Assembly: GCA_016839385.1 (NCBI GenBank)
Contig: JAEOUK010000208.1
Span: forward strand, 1 to 8,031
DNA length: 8,031 bases
Direction of reading: 5' to 3'
Source: Promethearchaeota archaeon
GTDB taxonomy: Archaea; Asgardarchaeota; Lokiarchaeia; Sigynarchaeales; MK-D1
The notes below the pieces were generated by a model that searched no databases, was not told the origin of the DNA, and saw only the letters and a program-made list of their open reading frames with translations. Shown here piece after piece: positions 1-5,569 of this stretch (position 1 is its first letter; every line of letters starts with the position of its first letter). Position numbers and translations under genes: made by a program.

Positions 1-183
1 ATTATAGGAATATTCTGGATTATTAGTGAGATAATCAGGATGTGGATTTATAAATCTGAGAGTAATGCTAAATTGATAACAACACAAATCGCAACACAGA
101 TGTGGGTGTGGATAGGAATATCTTATAGCGTATTTCTAATTTTGGGAATTTTAGATACAATCGGACGCATTCAAGTATTTTAA
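1..183 (+). CDS. C-terminal end of a membrane protein (partial, 5' end outside window)
   Basis: The frame starting at base 1 is open for 60 codons and ends at TAA 181-183. The visible peptide has a hydrophobic stretch at about residues 1-17 (IIGIFWIISEIIRMWIY), a short polar, basic and Thr/Gln-rich linker, and a second hydrophobic stretch at about residues 34-54 (MWVWIGISYSVFLILGILD), then a short tail ending in QVF. This alternation is typical of the last two membrane helices of an integral membrane protein. Without the upstream part the family cannot be named. It converges on the zinc-ribbon gene, 44 bases away. A five-T run at 206-210 in the gap could serve as a simple archaeal terminator for it. 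The antisense frame over 68-265 is best read as its shadow. I see the open frame and its composition; the membrane location is inferred. Confidence 0.6.
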   Translation: MIGIFWIISEIIRMWIYKSESNAKLITTQIATQMWVWIGISYSVFLILGILDTIGRIQVF

Positions 184-227
184 GAATCAGATTATTTTCA
201 TCCACTTTTTCGTCGTTATGGATGTTA

Positions 228-404
228 TTAATGGCAGCAACCTTTTCGCGTAGGTTCTGGTTCAAATTTTTTCTTTGCTTTTATTTCTATATCATTATTG
301 AACGTAAAACCACAATAAGGACAAATAGTTTTGTTTAATATTTCATTCCCAAGTTCTATTTCAGATTCGCATTCAGGGCATTTTACAGTTTTTATATGAG
401 ACAT
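228..404 (-). CDS. Small zinc-ribbon protein, 58 aa
   Basis: The gene starts at ATG 404-402 and ends at TAA 230-228. The protein has two CxxC pairs, CPEC at Cys9/Cys12 and CPYCG at Cys28/Cys31, spaced 15 residues apart. This is the usual layout of a single four-cysteine zinc ribbon (knuckle TVKCPEC, then ICPYCGFTF). A lysine- and glutamate-rich tail (about residues 38-54) follows, and the last five residues are KGCCH. A ribosome binding site GGTGAT lies at 416-411 on the minus strand, six bases before the ATG, which fixes the start. Small stand-alone zinc ribbons of this kind are abundant in Asgard and other archaea; their roles (nucleic-acid or protein binding) are mostly unknown, so no function is assigned. 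It diverges from the transporter gene. The promoter is uncertain: TTAATTAAA (minus strand, 456-448) is a weak TATA candidate. Confidence 0.72.
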   Translation of the reverse strand: MSHIKTVKCPECESEIELGNEILNKTICPYCGFTFNNDIEIKAKKKFEPEPTRKGCCH

Positions 405-410
405 TTCTTT

Positions 411-427
411 ATCACCATTATAGTGAT
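411..427 (-). promoter_or_regulatory. Ribosome binding site GGTGAT within a short inverted repeat
   Basis: On the minus strand, ATCAC (427-423) is followed by a seven-base loop and GTGAT (415-411). The second arm is part of the GGTGAT ribosome binding site (416-411) of the zinc-ribbon gene. In mRNA the two arms could form a five-base-pair hairpin that hides the site. The repeat is seen directly. The stem is short and A/U-rich, so a regulatory role is only a possibility; as DNA it could equally be a small operator. Confidence 0.35.
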
Positions 428-485
428 GAGTTTCTAAGTTAGTTCTGTTTAATTAACCTACACATTGATTTTCTTAATCCCTTCA

Positions 486-493
486 TTTATATA
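486..493 (+). promoter_or_regulatory. TATA box for the GPH transporter gene
   Basis: TTTATATA matches the archaeal TATA-box consensus well. Transcription would start about 25 bases further on, near 515-520, leaving a leader of roughly 50 bases with an AAGGA ribosome binding site at 559-563. The 405-569 gap otherwise holds only the promoter and ribosome binding site of the divergent zinc-ribbon gene. Position inferred from the consensus alone. Confidence 0.5.
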
Positions 494-569
494 GCAAAAA
501 TGTCTATTTCCGAATCTGAATCTTTTTATAAAACATCAAACAAGATGGATCTATTTTCAAGGAATGATT

Positions 570-1967
570 ATGATGAGACAGAAAAAAGAACGTCCAAAAT
601 CCCGATTTTTAAATATGCTAGGGTATGGATTCGGACAATTATCAGATACCATTTCATATCAGTCGTTTACTGTGTATGTCTTCACATTTTACTACACGAT
701 TGTTCATCTTAATGTAAATTATATAACTATGGGATTTATTATCTGGAGTTTTTGGAATTCAATTAATGATCCTATTATGGGCTATATCTCAGATCGAACT
801 CACACCAAAATAGGTAGACGAAGACCTTATATCTTGATAGCTATGATTCCTTTAGCTGCAACCATGGTTTTACTCTATACACCCCCTATCCATGCAAGTG
901 AATGGATTCAAGTTCTCTATTTCGTTGGTATAATTTGCTTATTTGAGCTATTCTATACTATGTTTAGCCTAAACCAGACATGTATGTTTCCCGAAGTATT
1001 TCTGGATCCTGAGGAAAGAGTAAAAGCTATGAACATTAAGCAAATCATTGGCATTCTCGCATTACTTCTTGCATTTCTACTTCCTACCTTTTTCATCCCT
1101 GATTTGACCATGGATGTGTATCTCCCTAGATATAAATATGCAGGATTGACTATAGGGATAATCGTTATAGTAGGAATATTTTTGTTTCTGTTATGGGCAC
1201 CCAAAGAACGGAAAGAATTCAGTCAAGATTATAAGAATGCGCCTGGTCTTTGGGACTCTCTTAAAGTAGCGGTTAAAAACAAATCTTTTATGTGGTTCAA
1301 TGTAACTGAAATATCAAATTGGTATGTATTCGGCATTCTGCCAACAATTGTCCCTCTGTTCGGTAAATTTGTATTGCATATTGAGGATTCCTTTTTACTT
1401 GCTGTTCTTCTTGGAGAAGCGTTCATAGTAGGTGCATTATTCATTAATGTATGGAAAATCATTGTTCGAAAGATTGGTCCTCGAAATACATGGATGATAT
1501 CCCAAGCATGTTGGTTGGTTTCTCTAATTCCACTTTTATTTATCAGCAATTTTGTTCAAGGGACTATCTGTTTTGCTTTTGTGGGAATCGGATTAAGTGG
1601 TTCTATGCTTTGTATCGATTTAATTTTGGGTGACATTGTTGATGAGGATGAATATGTTTCCGGATATCGTTCCGAAGGAGGGTATTGGGGTGTAACTGCT
1701 TTTTTTATGAGATTATCTGTTATACTGGTGTTTTTATCAATAAGTTTAATACTTAATAGTGTTGGATGGACAGTTTTTGAACCTACAACCATAACACCTC
1801 AGATACTATTAGGATTGCGTCTGTTAATGACTGCATTTCCGATGACATTCTTAATCATTGGAATAATCGGGATGTACTTCTATCCATTGCATGGAAAACG
1901 TTTACAAGAGGTAAGAGATGGGCTGGAAATATTACATGCGAAAAAGAAATCTCAAATAGAATATTAA
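570..1967 (+). CDS. GPH-family (MelB-like) MFS transporter, sugar or glycoside:cation symporter type
   Basis: This is a membrane transporter of the glycoside-pentoside-hexuronide:cation symporter family. Numbered from the ATG at 564, the family signature lies at about residues 64-90: NDPIMGYISDR, then THTKIGRRRPYIL, the helix 2-3 region. The second signature, about residues 356-376, reads GDIVDEDE then GYRSEGGYWG. Around 12 hydrophobic segments fit in 467 residues, the normal length. The ATG codons at 564, 570 and 573 are all in frame. AAGGA at 559-563 sits six bases before 570, so 570 is preferred (465 residues). Relative to MelB of enterobacteria, the first sodium-site aspartate (Asp55) aligns with Asn65 and the second (Asp59) with Asp69, by eye. 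Substrate is unknown; archaeal members often remain uncharacterised. It stands alone in its transcript, with a T-rich stretch after it. Confidence 0.88.
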   Translation: MMRQKKERPKSRFLNMLGYGFGQLSDTISYQSFTVYVFTFYYTIVHLNVNYITMGFIIWSFWNSINDPIMGYISDRTHTKIGRRRPYILIAMIPLAATMVLLYTPPIHASEWIQVLYFVGIICLFELFYTMFSLNQTCMFPEVFLDPEERVKAMNIKQIIGILALLLAFLLPTFFIPDLTMDVYLPRYKYAGLTIGIIVIVGIFLFLLWAPKERKEFSQDYKNAPGLWDSLKVAVKNKSFMWFNVTEISNWYVFGILPTIVPLFGKFVLHIEDSFLLAVLLGEAFIVGALFINVWKIIVRKIGPRNTWMISQACWLVSLIPLLFISNFVQGTICFAFVGIGLSGSMLCIDLILGDIVDEDEYVSGYRSEGGYWGVTAFFMRLSVILVFLSISLILNSVGWTVFEPTTITPQILLGLRLLMTAFPMTFLIIGIIGMYFYPLHGKRLQEVRDGLEILHAKKKSQIEY

Positions 1968-2019
1968 AAATACATTCTCAAAATCTTTGGGGCTTTTATC
2001 AAAAAAGCACTTTCAATTT

Positions 2020-2027
2020 TTTATAAA
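2020..2027 (+). promoter_or_regulatory. Possible TATA box for the small membrane protein gene
   Basis: TTTATAAA in the 111-base gap after the transporter gene fits the archaeal TATA consensus. Transcription would begin near 2048, about 30 bases before ATG 2079. No clear ribosome binding site follows. Confidence 0.35.
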
Positions 2028-2041
2028 TGAATTATTTCCCA

Positions 2042-2057
2042 TTTTTTTTTGAATTTT
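2042..2057 (+). terminator. T-rich stretch after the transporter gene, possible terminator
   Basis: A run of about nine T (2042-2050) followed by GAA and five more T on the coding strand resembles the simple oligo-T terminators of archaea. It overlaps the region expected to hold the start of the next transcript, so it may instead be leader sequence. Confidence 0.35.
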
Positions 2058-2078
2058 TAGTTCATATTTAACCGTACA

Positions 2079-2423
2079 ATGAAAATCACAGTTTACAAAC
2101 AAAAGAATGCAAAATCGCTTCAAATCACTGCATGGATTATAACTGGATTAAATAGCGTCTATGCATGTTTTTTGGTATTTTTAATTGGTTTGTGGATTCC
2201 ACGTTTATGGTTGATTGCGATCCCATGGATTTTAGTAATATTTGCTGCTCTGTTTTGGGAATTGATTACGGGAGTAGTTTTAAGTTTAGGCGGAATTGGT
2301 GGTATTATTTGGTATTTAATGGCTAGTTTCGATGGATGGTATGTAAGTATAGCATTTATTGTACCGATAATTTCTGGTTTATTGCTCATTACTGCATGGT
2401 TTTTGAATAAAAAAAAATCATAG
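2079..2423 (+). CDS. Small four-helix membrane protein of unknown function, 114 aa
   Basis: I do not recognise this gene with certainty. The 114-residue product begins with a basic, polar N-terminus (MKITVYKQKNAKS), followed by four hydrophobic segments at about residues 14-38, 43-60, 62-82 and 88-108, and ends in KKKS. Glycine-rich turns (LGGIGGI, about residues 70-76) and the P-xx-ISGLLL pattern near residue 96 recall small archaeal membrane proteins annotated only as domains of unknown function; membership is a guess. The ATG has no obvious ribosome binding site; initiation may rest on a short leader. The last codons contain a run of nine A (2409-2417), a place where sequencing or polymerase slippage would change the tail. 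It is transcribed in the same direction as the transporter but probably from its own promoter, and it converges on the hydrolase operon. Confidence 0.65.
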   Translation: MKITVYKQKNAKSLQITAWIITGLNSVYACFLVFLIGLWIPRLWLIAIPWILVIFAALFWELITGVVLSLGGIGGIIWYLMASFDGWYVSIAFIVPIISGLLLITAWFLNKKKS

Positions 2424-2477
2424 CGCAATTATTAAAATAAATAATAAAAAAAATAATTGAAAAATTTATTTTTTACA
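2424..2477. terminator. Very A/T-rich convergent gap, likely terminator for both strands
   Basis: Between two converging genes lie 54 bases made almost only of A and T. On the minus strand the eight-A run at 2446-2453 reads as eight T after the hydrolase stop codon. On the plus strand a six-T run lies at 2469-2474. Both fit oligo-T intrinsic termination in archaea. No strong hairpin is needed or seen. Confidence 0.45.
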
Positions 2478-3395
2478 TTATTTACCATCTAATTCATCAT
2501 ACCATATTTCCAGTACTCGATTAATGAAATTTGGAACCTTTTGTTCATAAAATGACGGGATGGATGGATGAGTGTACATTTCTGTTTTTGGAATTTCTTT
2601 ATCTTTCAAATCCTTCAAAACTGTTTTTAGTTGGGTAAAATAATCTAATGATTTTTTAAGATATTTTTTATCCACCACTCTTCCATGACCTGGAACATAT
2701 TTCTCTATATCCATTTCTAACCATTTTTTCATCAGATCAATTCCTAAATACGCCCTAAAAAGCATACAAGGGCCGCTATCAGCATGTTCTGAATTTAAAT
2801 TATCTCCGGTAAACATCGTTTTGGAAGTTCTATCGTATAGATATGCTGAACAGGGTGAATGCCCACCACAAACAACAAATTCTATCTCATGTTCAGATCG
2901 CTGATCTGAGATGATAAGCTTGTCTTCAACCAGAATTTGGGGTTGAAACCATTCTGATTTTATCTGATTAGGAACATACTCTTCTAACCATCCAGGAGGT
3001 AATTCATTTCCTTCTTTTCGGTTATACTCAGTAATTGCATCTAATCGAGCTTGACGACCTTGCTCTGTGTGCAGTGCTTGTTTGTACATATCCAAAATTG
3101 CATCTTTTCCTTGTTTCGCCATGATGGTTGGAATATCTTCAAACGCAGCCATCCCAAATAGATGATCCATATGTGTATGAGTGAGAACTAGCAGCTTTGT
3201 TGGAAGATTATATTTTTCTTCCATTGATTTACGAAATTTCTCTGCATTTTGTTTAAGACGTCCTGCATCTACAAAAATAAGACCATCATTCATGGCAATA
3301 CAAGCAATATTTCCTTCATTATAAGGAGTTCCTACATATCTATGAAGGGTGATTCTTTCATTAACTACAGTAATTTCTGATTTTCCTATACTCAT
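2478..3395 (-). CDS. Metallo-beta-lactamase-fold hydrolase, second of a tandem pair (305 aa)
   Basis: A cytosolic MBL-fold metallo-hydrolase with all metal ligands present: HTHMDH at residues 73-78 (His73, His75, Asp77, His78), His179 in CGGHSPCS, Asp198 in FTGDNLNSE, and His237 in VPGHGRVVD. No signal peptide or membrane segment is visible. The family contains hydrolases of thioesters, lactams, lactones, phosphodiesters and sulfur compounds, so the substrate cannot be read from these motifs. It is roughly 60% identical by eye to the gene just upstream and has the same length and insertions, for example the EGRQ/EQGRQ-RLD segment around residues 112-120, showing a tandem duplication. ATG 3395 lies six bases after the TGA of the upstream gene. 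There is no strong ribosome binding site, so translation is probably coupled. The gene ends in a T-rich region on its own strand. Confidence 0.9.
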   Translation of the reverse strand: MSIGKSEITVVNERITLHRYVGTPYNEGNIACIAMNDGLIFVDAGRLKQNAEKFRKSMEEKYNLPTKLLVLTHTHMDHLFGMAAFEDIPTIMAKQGKDAILDMYKQALHTEQGRQARLDAITEYNRKEGNELPPGWLEEYVPNQIKSEWFQPQILVEDKLIISDQRSEHEIEFVVCGGHSPCSAYLYDRTSKTMFTGDNLNSEHADSGPCMLFRAYLGIDLMKKWLEMDIEKYVPGHGRVVDKKYLKKSLDYFTQLKTVLKDLKDKEIPKTEMYTHPSIPSFYEQKVPNFINRVLEIWYDELDGK

Positions 3396-3401
3396 AATTT
3401 C

Positions 3402-4325
3402 TCAACTCAAAGTTAAATTATTCATTTCCAAGTACCAATTTCTTACGACAAGGTTCATGAAATCGGGGATATTTTCCTCATAGAAAGGTGGAATGTCTGG
3501 ATGTTGTGAAACCTCTTCAATTGATACCTTCTTTTCCTTAAGATTTTCTAGTATTTTTTTCAAGTTTATGAAATAATCTAAGGATTTTCTTAAATACGGT
3601 TTGTCCACAACTCTCCCATGACCAGGAACATATTTTTCAACATCCATATTTAACCATTCTTTCATCAAATCAAGTCCTAAATAAGCTCGAAAGAGCATAC
3701 AACCACTATTATCAGCGTGTTCTGAATTTAGATTATCTCCAGTGATTAACGTTTTTGAACTTCGATCATAAACATATACTGAACAGGGACTGTGTCCCCC
3801 ACATGCAACAATATCAATTTCATGTTCGGATTGTTGATCGCAAATTGTTAATTTGTCCCTCACTAAAATTTGAGGTTGGAACCATCTAGATTTAACTTCA
3901 TTCGGAACAAAATCTTCAAGCCAGCCTGGTTTTAATGGATGTCCTCCATCTTGAATTCGTTTAGTAATTTCATCTAGTCTTGTCTGTCGACCTTCTTCAG
4001 TATCATAACCTTGTTCGAACATTTCAAAGAATTCATCTTTTCCCTTTTCTGCCATAACGGCTGGGATGTCTTGAAAGGCACCTATACCTAGAAAATGATC
4101 ATTATGAGTATGCGTAAGTACTAACAGTTTTGCTGGAAGACTGTATTTTTCCTCCATTTGCTTACGGAATTTTTTTGCATTATCTGCGCGACGACCAGCA
4201 TCTACAAACACCAAACCATCGTTGTTGACCATACAAATTATGTTTCCCTCATTAAATGGAGTTCCTACAAATCGATGTAAAATAATTCTCTCATTAATTT
4301 GGGTAATTTCTGATTTTCCTAACAT
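3402..4325 (-). CDS. Metallo-beta-lactamase-fold hydrolase, first of a tandem pair (307 aa)
   Basis: This is the promoter-proximal member of the pair. Metal ligands are complete: HTHNDH at residues 72-77 (His72, His74, Asp76, His77), His178 in CGGHSPCS, Asp197 in ITGDNLNSE and His236 in VPGHGRVVD. The frame is open for 54 further codons upstream, to 4487, but ATG 4325 is chosen because it aligns with the N-terminus of the paralogue (MLGKSEIT against MSIGKSEIT), a GTGA ribosome-binding element lies five bases before it (minus strand 4334-4331), and the extension would run through the operator and the regulator gene. Cys175, Cys181 and Cys209 are conserved in both copies. Usual MBL proteins have Gly where Cys181 stands (HSPG-S). 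Divergence from a winged-helix regulator suggests controlled expression. Substrate unknown. Confidence 0.9.
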   Translation of the reverse strand: MLGKSEITQINERIILHRFVGTPFNEGNIICMVNNDGLVFVDAGRRADNAKKFRKQMEEKYSLPAKLLVLTHTHNDHFLGIGAFQDIPAVMAEKGKDEFFEMFEQGYDTEEGRQTRLDEITKRIQDGGHPLKPGWLEDFVPNEVKSRWFQPQILVRDKLTICDQQSEHEIDIVACGGHSPCSVYVYDRSSKTLITGDNLNSEHADNSGCMLFRAYLGLDLMKEWLNMDVEKYVPGHGRVVDKPYLRKSLDYFINLKKILENLKEKKVSIEEVSQHPDIPPFYEENIPDFMNLVVRNWYLEMNNLTLS

Positions 4326-4346
4326 TTTATTCACTTTGTAATTATT

Positions 4347-4373
4347 TGACAAATTATTGTCATGTGATGACAA
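4347..4373. promoter_or_regulatory. Candidate operator: three alternating TGACAA half-sites
   Basis: Half-sites are TGACAA at 4347-4352, TTGTCA at 4357-4362 and TGACAA at 4368-4373. The last two form a perfect palindrome, TTGTCAT-GTG-ATGACAA (4357-4373); the first two form another inverted repeat with an ATTA centre. Starts are 10 and 11 bases apart, so all three face the same side of the helix. A further ATGACAA overlaps the regulator start codon (4408-4414). The site lies over the expected hydrolase transcription start, so binding by the divergently encoded winged-helix protein would repress. The repeats are seen; the binding protein is inferred. Confidence 0.55.
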
Positions 4374-4388
4374 TGAAAGACAAACAAG

Positions 4389-4397
4389 TATATTAAA
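4389..4397 (-). promoter_or_regulatory. TATA box for the hydrolase operon
   Basis: On the minus strand this reads TTTAATATA. Transcription would start about 25 bases downstream, near 4366, inside the palindromic operator, leaving a leader of about 40 bases before ATG 4325. The same bases read TATATTAAA on the plus strand and could also serve the regulator if it started at the later in-frame ATG 4510. Confidence 0.45.
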
Positions 4398-4407
4398 GTT
4401 TCGTTCA

Positions 4408-5100
4408 ATGACAAAGGTTATAATTAACGATTCCCTAGAAAAAATTGTGACCGAACATAAAGAAAATGGAAAATTCAAGGTTTTCATAGAAAAAGAACCT
4501 CAAATTATAATGGATATTCCTTTAGAGAAAAGGCAACTGCTTAGAGATTATAAAATCATTTTCCATGGATTAATGCAGAAAAAATATCTCTCTGCAAAAG
4601 ATATACATGAATTATATTGGGAACCACTTGAGCAAAAATACACAAAATCCATGAAAACAGTTTATAGGTATTTGGATATCCTTGTAGATGCAAATTTGAT
4701 TATGGAATGTGGATATCGAAAGCCCATGGATAGTCACATGACAGAAAAATTGTATTGTCGCACAGCATTACTGCATTTTTCAAAGGATAAACCGCTGAAA
4801 TGGTGGGAACTTCCTGAATACAAAACCTATTTTGAGAAAAAAACTGATTTTTTTAAGAAATTCGAAAATTTCGAGAATATTGACAAAAACGAATTGTTGA
4901 ATTTAATTCATGCATATACAGAAGCTCGAGATAAGTATATCAACCAACAGTTAAAACACATTGAAAAAAATCCCGAATTAGTAGGACTACTTTCAGATTT
5001 AACTGTTATGGATATCAAGGGAATTGTTACTGATATCGCAAATTACGAAATTTTCATGAACGAAACCGAGTTAATTGAACGATTTCGGAAATTGAAATAA
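4408..5100 (+). CDS. Winged helix-turn-helix transcriptional regulator (ArsR-like), 230 aa
   Basis: A DNA-binding regulator. The winged-helix domain spans about residues 40-122: a first helix with RDYKIIFHGL (46-55), LSAKDIHEL (61-69), the recognition-helix pattern KTVYRYLDILVDANLI (83-98), then a wing ending in EKLYCRTALLHF (113-124). The TVYxxLxxLxxAxLI and YxRTA patterns are characteristic of ArsR-like winged-helix proteins in archaea. The remaining 100 residues are charged, partly helical and probably serve dimerisation or sensing; I recognise no ligand domain. The frame opens with a TTG at 4357, but that lies inside the palindrome, so ATG 4408 is preferred. No ribosome binding site precedes it, and ATG 4510 is another option. 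It diverges from the hydrolase pair and probably controls them and itself through the sites between. Confidence 0.78.
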   Translation: MTKVIINDSLEKIVTEHKENGKFKVFIEKEPQIIMDIPLEKRQLLRDYKIIFHGLMQKKYLSAKDIHELYWEPLEQKYTKSMKTVYRYLDILVDANLIMECGYRKPMDSHMTEKLYCRTALLHFSKDKPLKWWELPEYKTYFEKKTDFFKKFENFENIDKNELLNLIHAYTEARDKYINQQLKHIEKNPELVGLLSDLTVMDIKGIVTDIANYEIFMNETELIERFRKLK

Positions 5101-5144
5101 TCTATAAGACAATTTTTTATCAACTTGCACATATTAGATGCGAT

Positions 5145-5150
5145 AAGGTG
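5145..5150 (+). promoter_or_regulatory. Ribosome binding site of the SnoaL-like gene
   Basis: AAGGTG lies five bases before ATG 5156 and matches the archaeal anti-Shine-Dalgarno (ATCACCTCC), fixing this start. The 55-base gap before the gene has a TTTTTATC stretch (5114-5121) that could be either a weak TATA box or the end of the regulator transcript. Confidence 0.6.
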
Positions 5151-5155
5151 TTTTT

Positions 5156-5560
5156 ATGAGCGACATTGAACATAAAAATGAAATTAAGTCTGTATTAGAA
5201 AATATGGCAAAAGCTTTTGCAACGAAAGATGTAGAACTATATATGAGTCTTTATGATTCTGAACCTGATTTGGTGATATACGGTTCTCAAAGTGGTGAGA
5301 AATGGACCATATTGCGGGATTTTAAAGAATCTGTAGTTCATAACTGGAAAATGGTGGATAAAGTGAAAGTGAAATTTACATATCAACGAATCGAGGTTCA
5401 TCCTAGGGGGGATGTTGCTTGGTTTGCATCAGAACTTTCATTCCACACAAAAATGGGTGGACAAATGGTGGAGATTCCCGGAAGATTAACTGGAGTACTA
5501 GTAAACAAGAACGCTAAGTGGAAATTCCGTCAGACACATTATTCTATGGAACATCATTAG
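5156..5560 (+). CDS. SnoaL/NTF2-like (DUF4440-type) small protein, 134 aa
   Basis: A single-domain protein with the cone-shaped NTF2 fold typical of SnoaL-like and DUF4440 proteins, whose members act as small-molecule isomerases, cyclases or hydrolases, or simply as ligand-binding dimers. Signs of the family are an N-terminal helix with IKSVLENMAKAFATKDVELY (residues 10-29), an acidic, aromatic strand (EPDLVIYGS, 36-44), a W/F-rich second strand (GDVAWFASEL, 85-94) and the terminal KWKFRQTHYS pattern (121-130), close to the gWxixxxHxS ending of SnoaL_3-like proteins. Length is normal. No signal peptide. It follows the regulator by 55 bases and is joined to the Fe-S gene by an AGGAGG overlapping its own TAG stop, so it is part of that transcript. 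Likely substrate-binding helper of the same pathway as the hydrolases, but this is inference. Confidence 0.8.
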   Translation: MSDIEHKNEIKSVLENMAKAFATKDVELYMSLYDSEPDLVIYGSQSGEKWTILRDFKESVVHNWKMVDKVKVKFTYQRIEVHPRGDVAWFASELSFHTKMGGQMVEIPGRLTGVLVNKNAKWKFRQTHYSMEHH

Positions 5561-5564
5561 GAGG
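5559..5564 (+). promoter_or_regulatory. Perfect ribosome binding site AGGAGG overlapping a stop codon
   Basis: AGGAGG begins on the last two bases of the TAG stop (5558-5560) of the SnoaL-like gene. It is the strongest such site in the window. The only initiation-like codons at a normal distance are ATT 5570 (spacer five) and ATA 5573 (spacer eight); no ATG, GTG or TTG in the open frame is near. It decides the start of the Fe-S gene. Confidence 0.7.
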
Positions 5565-5569
5565 AAAAC

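Noticed and set aside
68..265. A 65-codon minus-strand frame at the left edge
   Set aside because: It lies antisense to the open plus-strand membrane-protein end, overlaps the end of the zinc-ribbon gene, has no ribosome binding site and shows no family features.
500..712. A 70-codon plus-strand frame starting at ATG 500, upstream of the transporter
   Set aside because: It overlaps the start of the transporter in another frame, has no ribosome binding site, and the transporter frame already carries the expected N-terminus.
4357..4407. TTG 4357 as start of the winged-helix regulator
   Set aside because: The codon lies inside the palindromic operator, has no ribosome binding site, and the extra 17 residues look unlike a protein N-terminus; ATG 4408 is more likely.
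4326..4487. A 54-residue N-terminal extension of the first hydrolase
   Set aside because: The paralogue lacks it, it would run through the operator and promoter, and a GTGA element precedes ATG 4325.
5558..5560. Amber read-through joining the SnoaL-like and Fe-S proteins, which lie in the same frame
   Set aside because: TAG also ends two other genes here (2423 and 7430), the SnoaL domain ends naturally before it, and AGGAGG over the stop argues for re-initiation. It remains possible but is the weaker reading.
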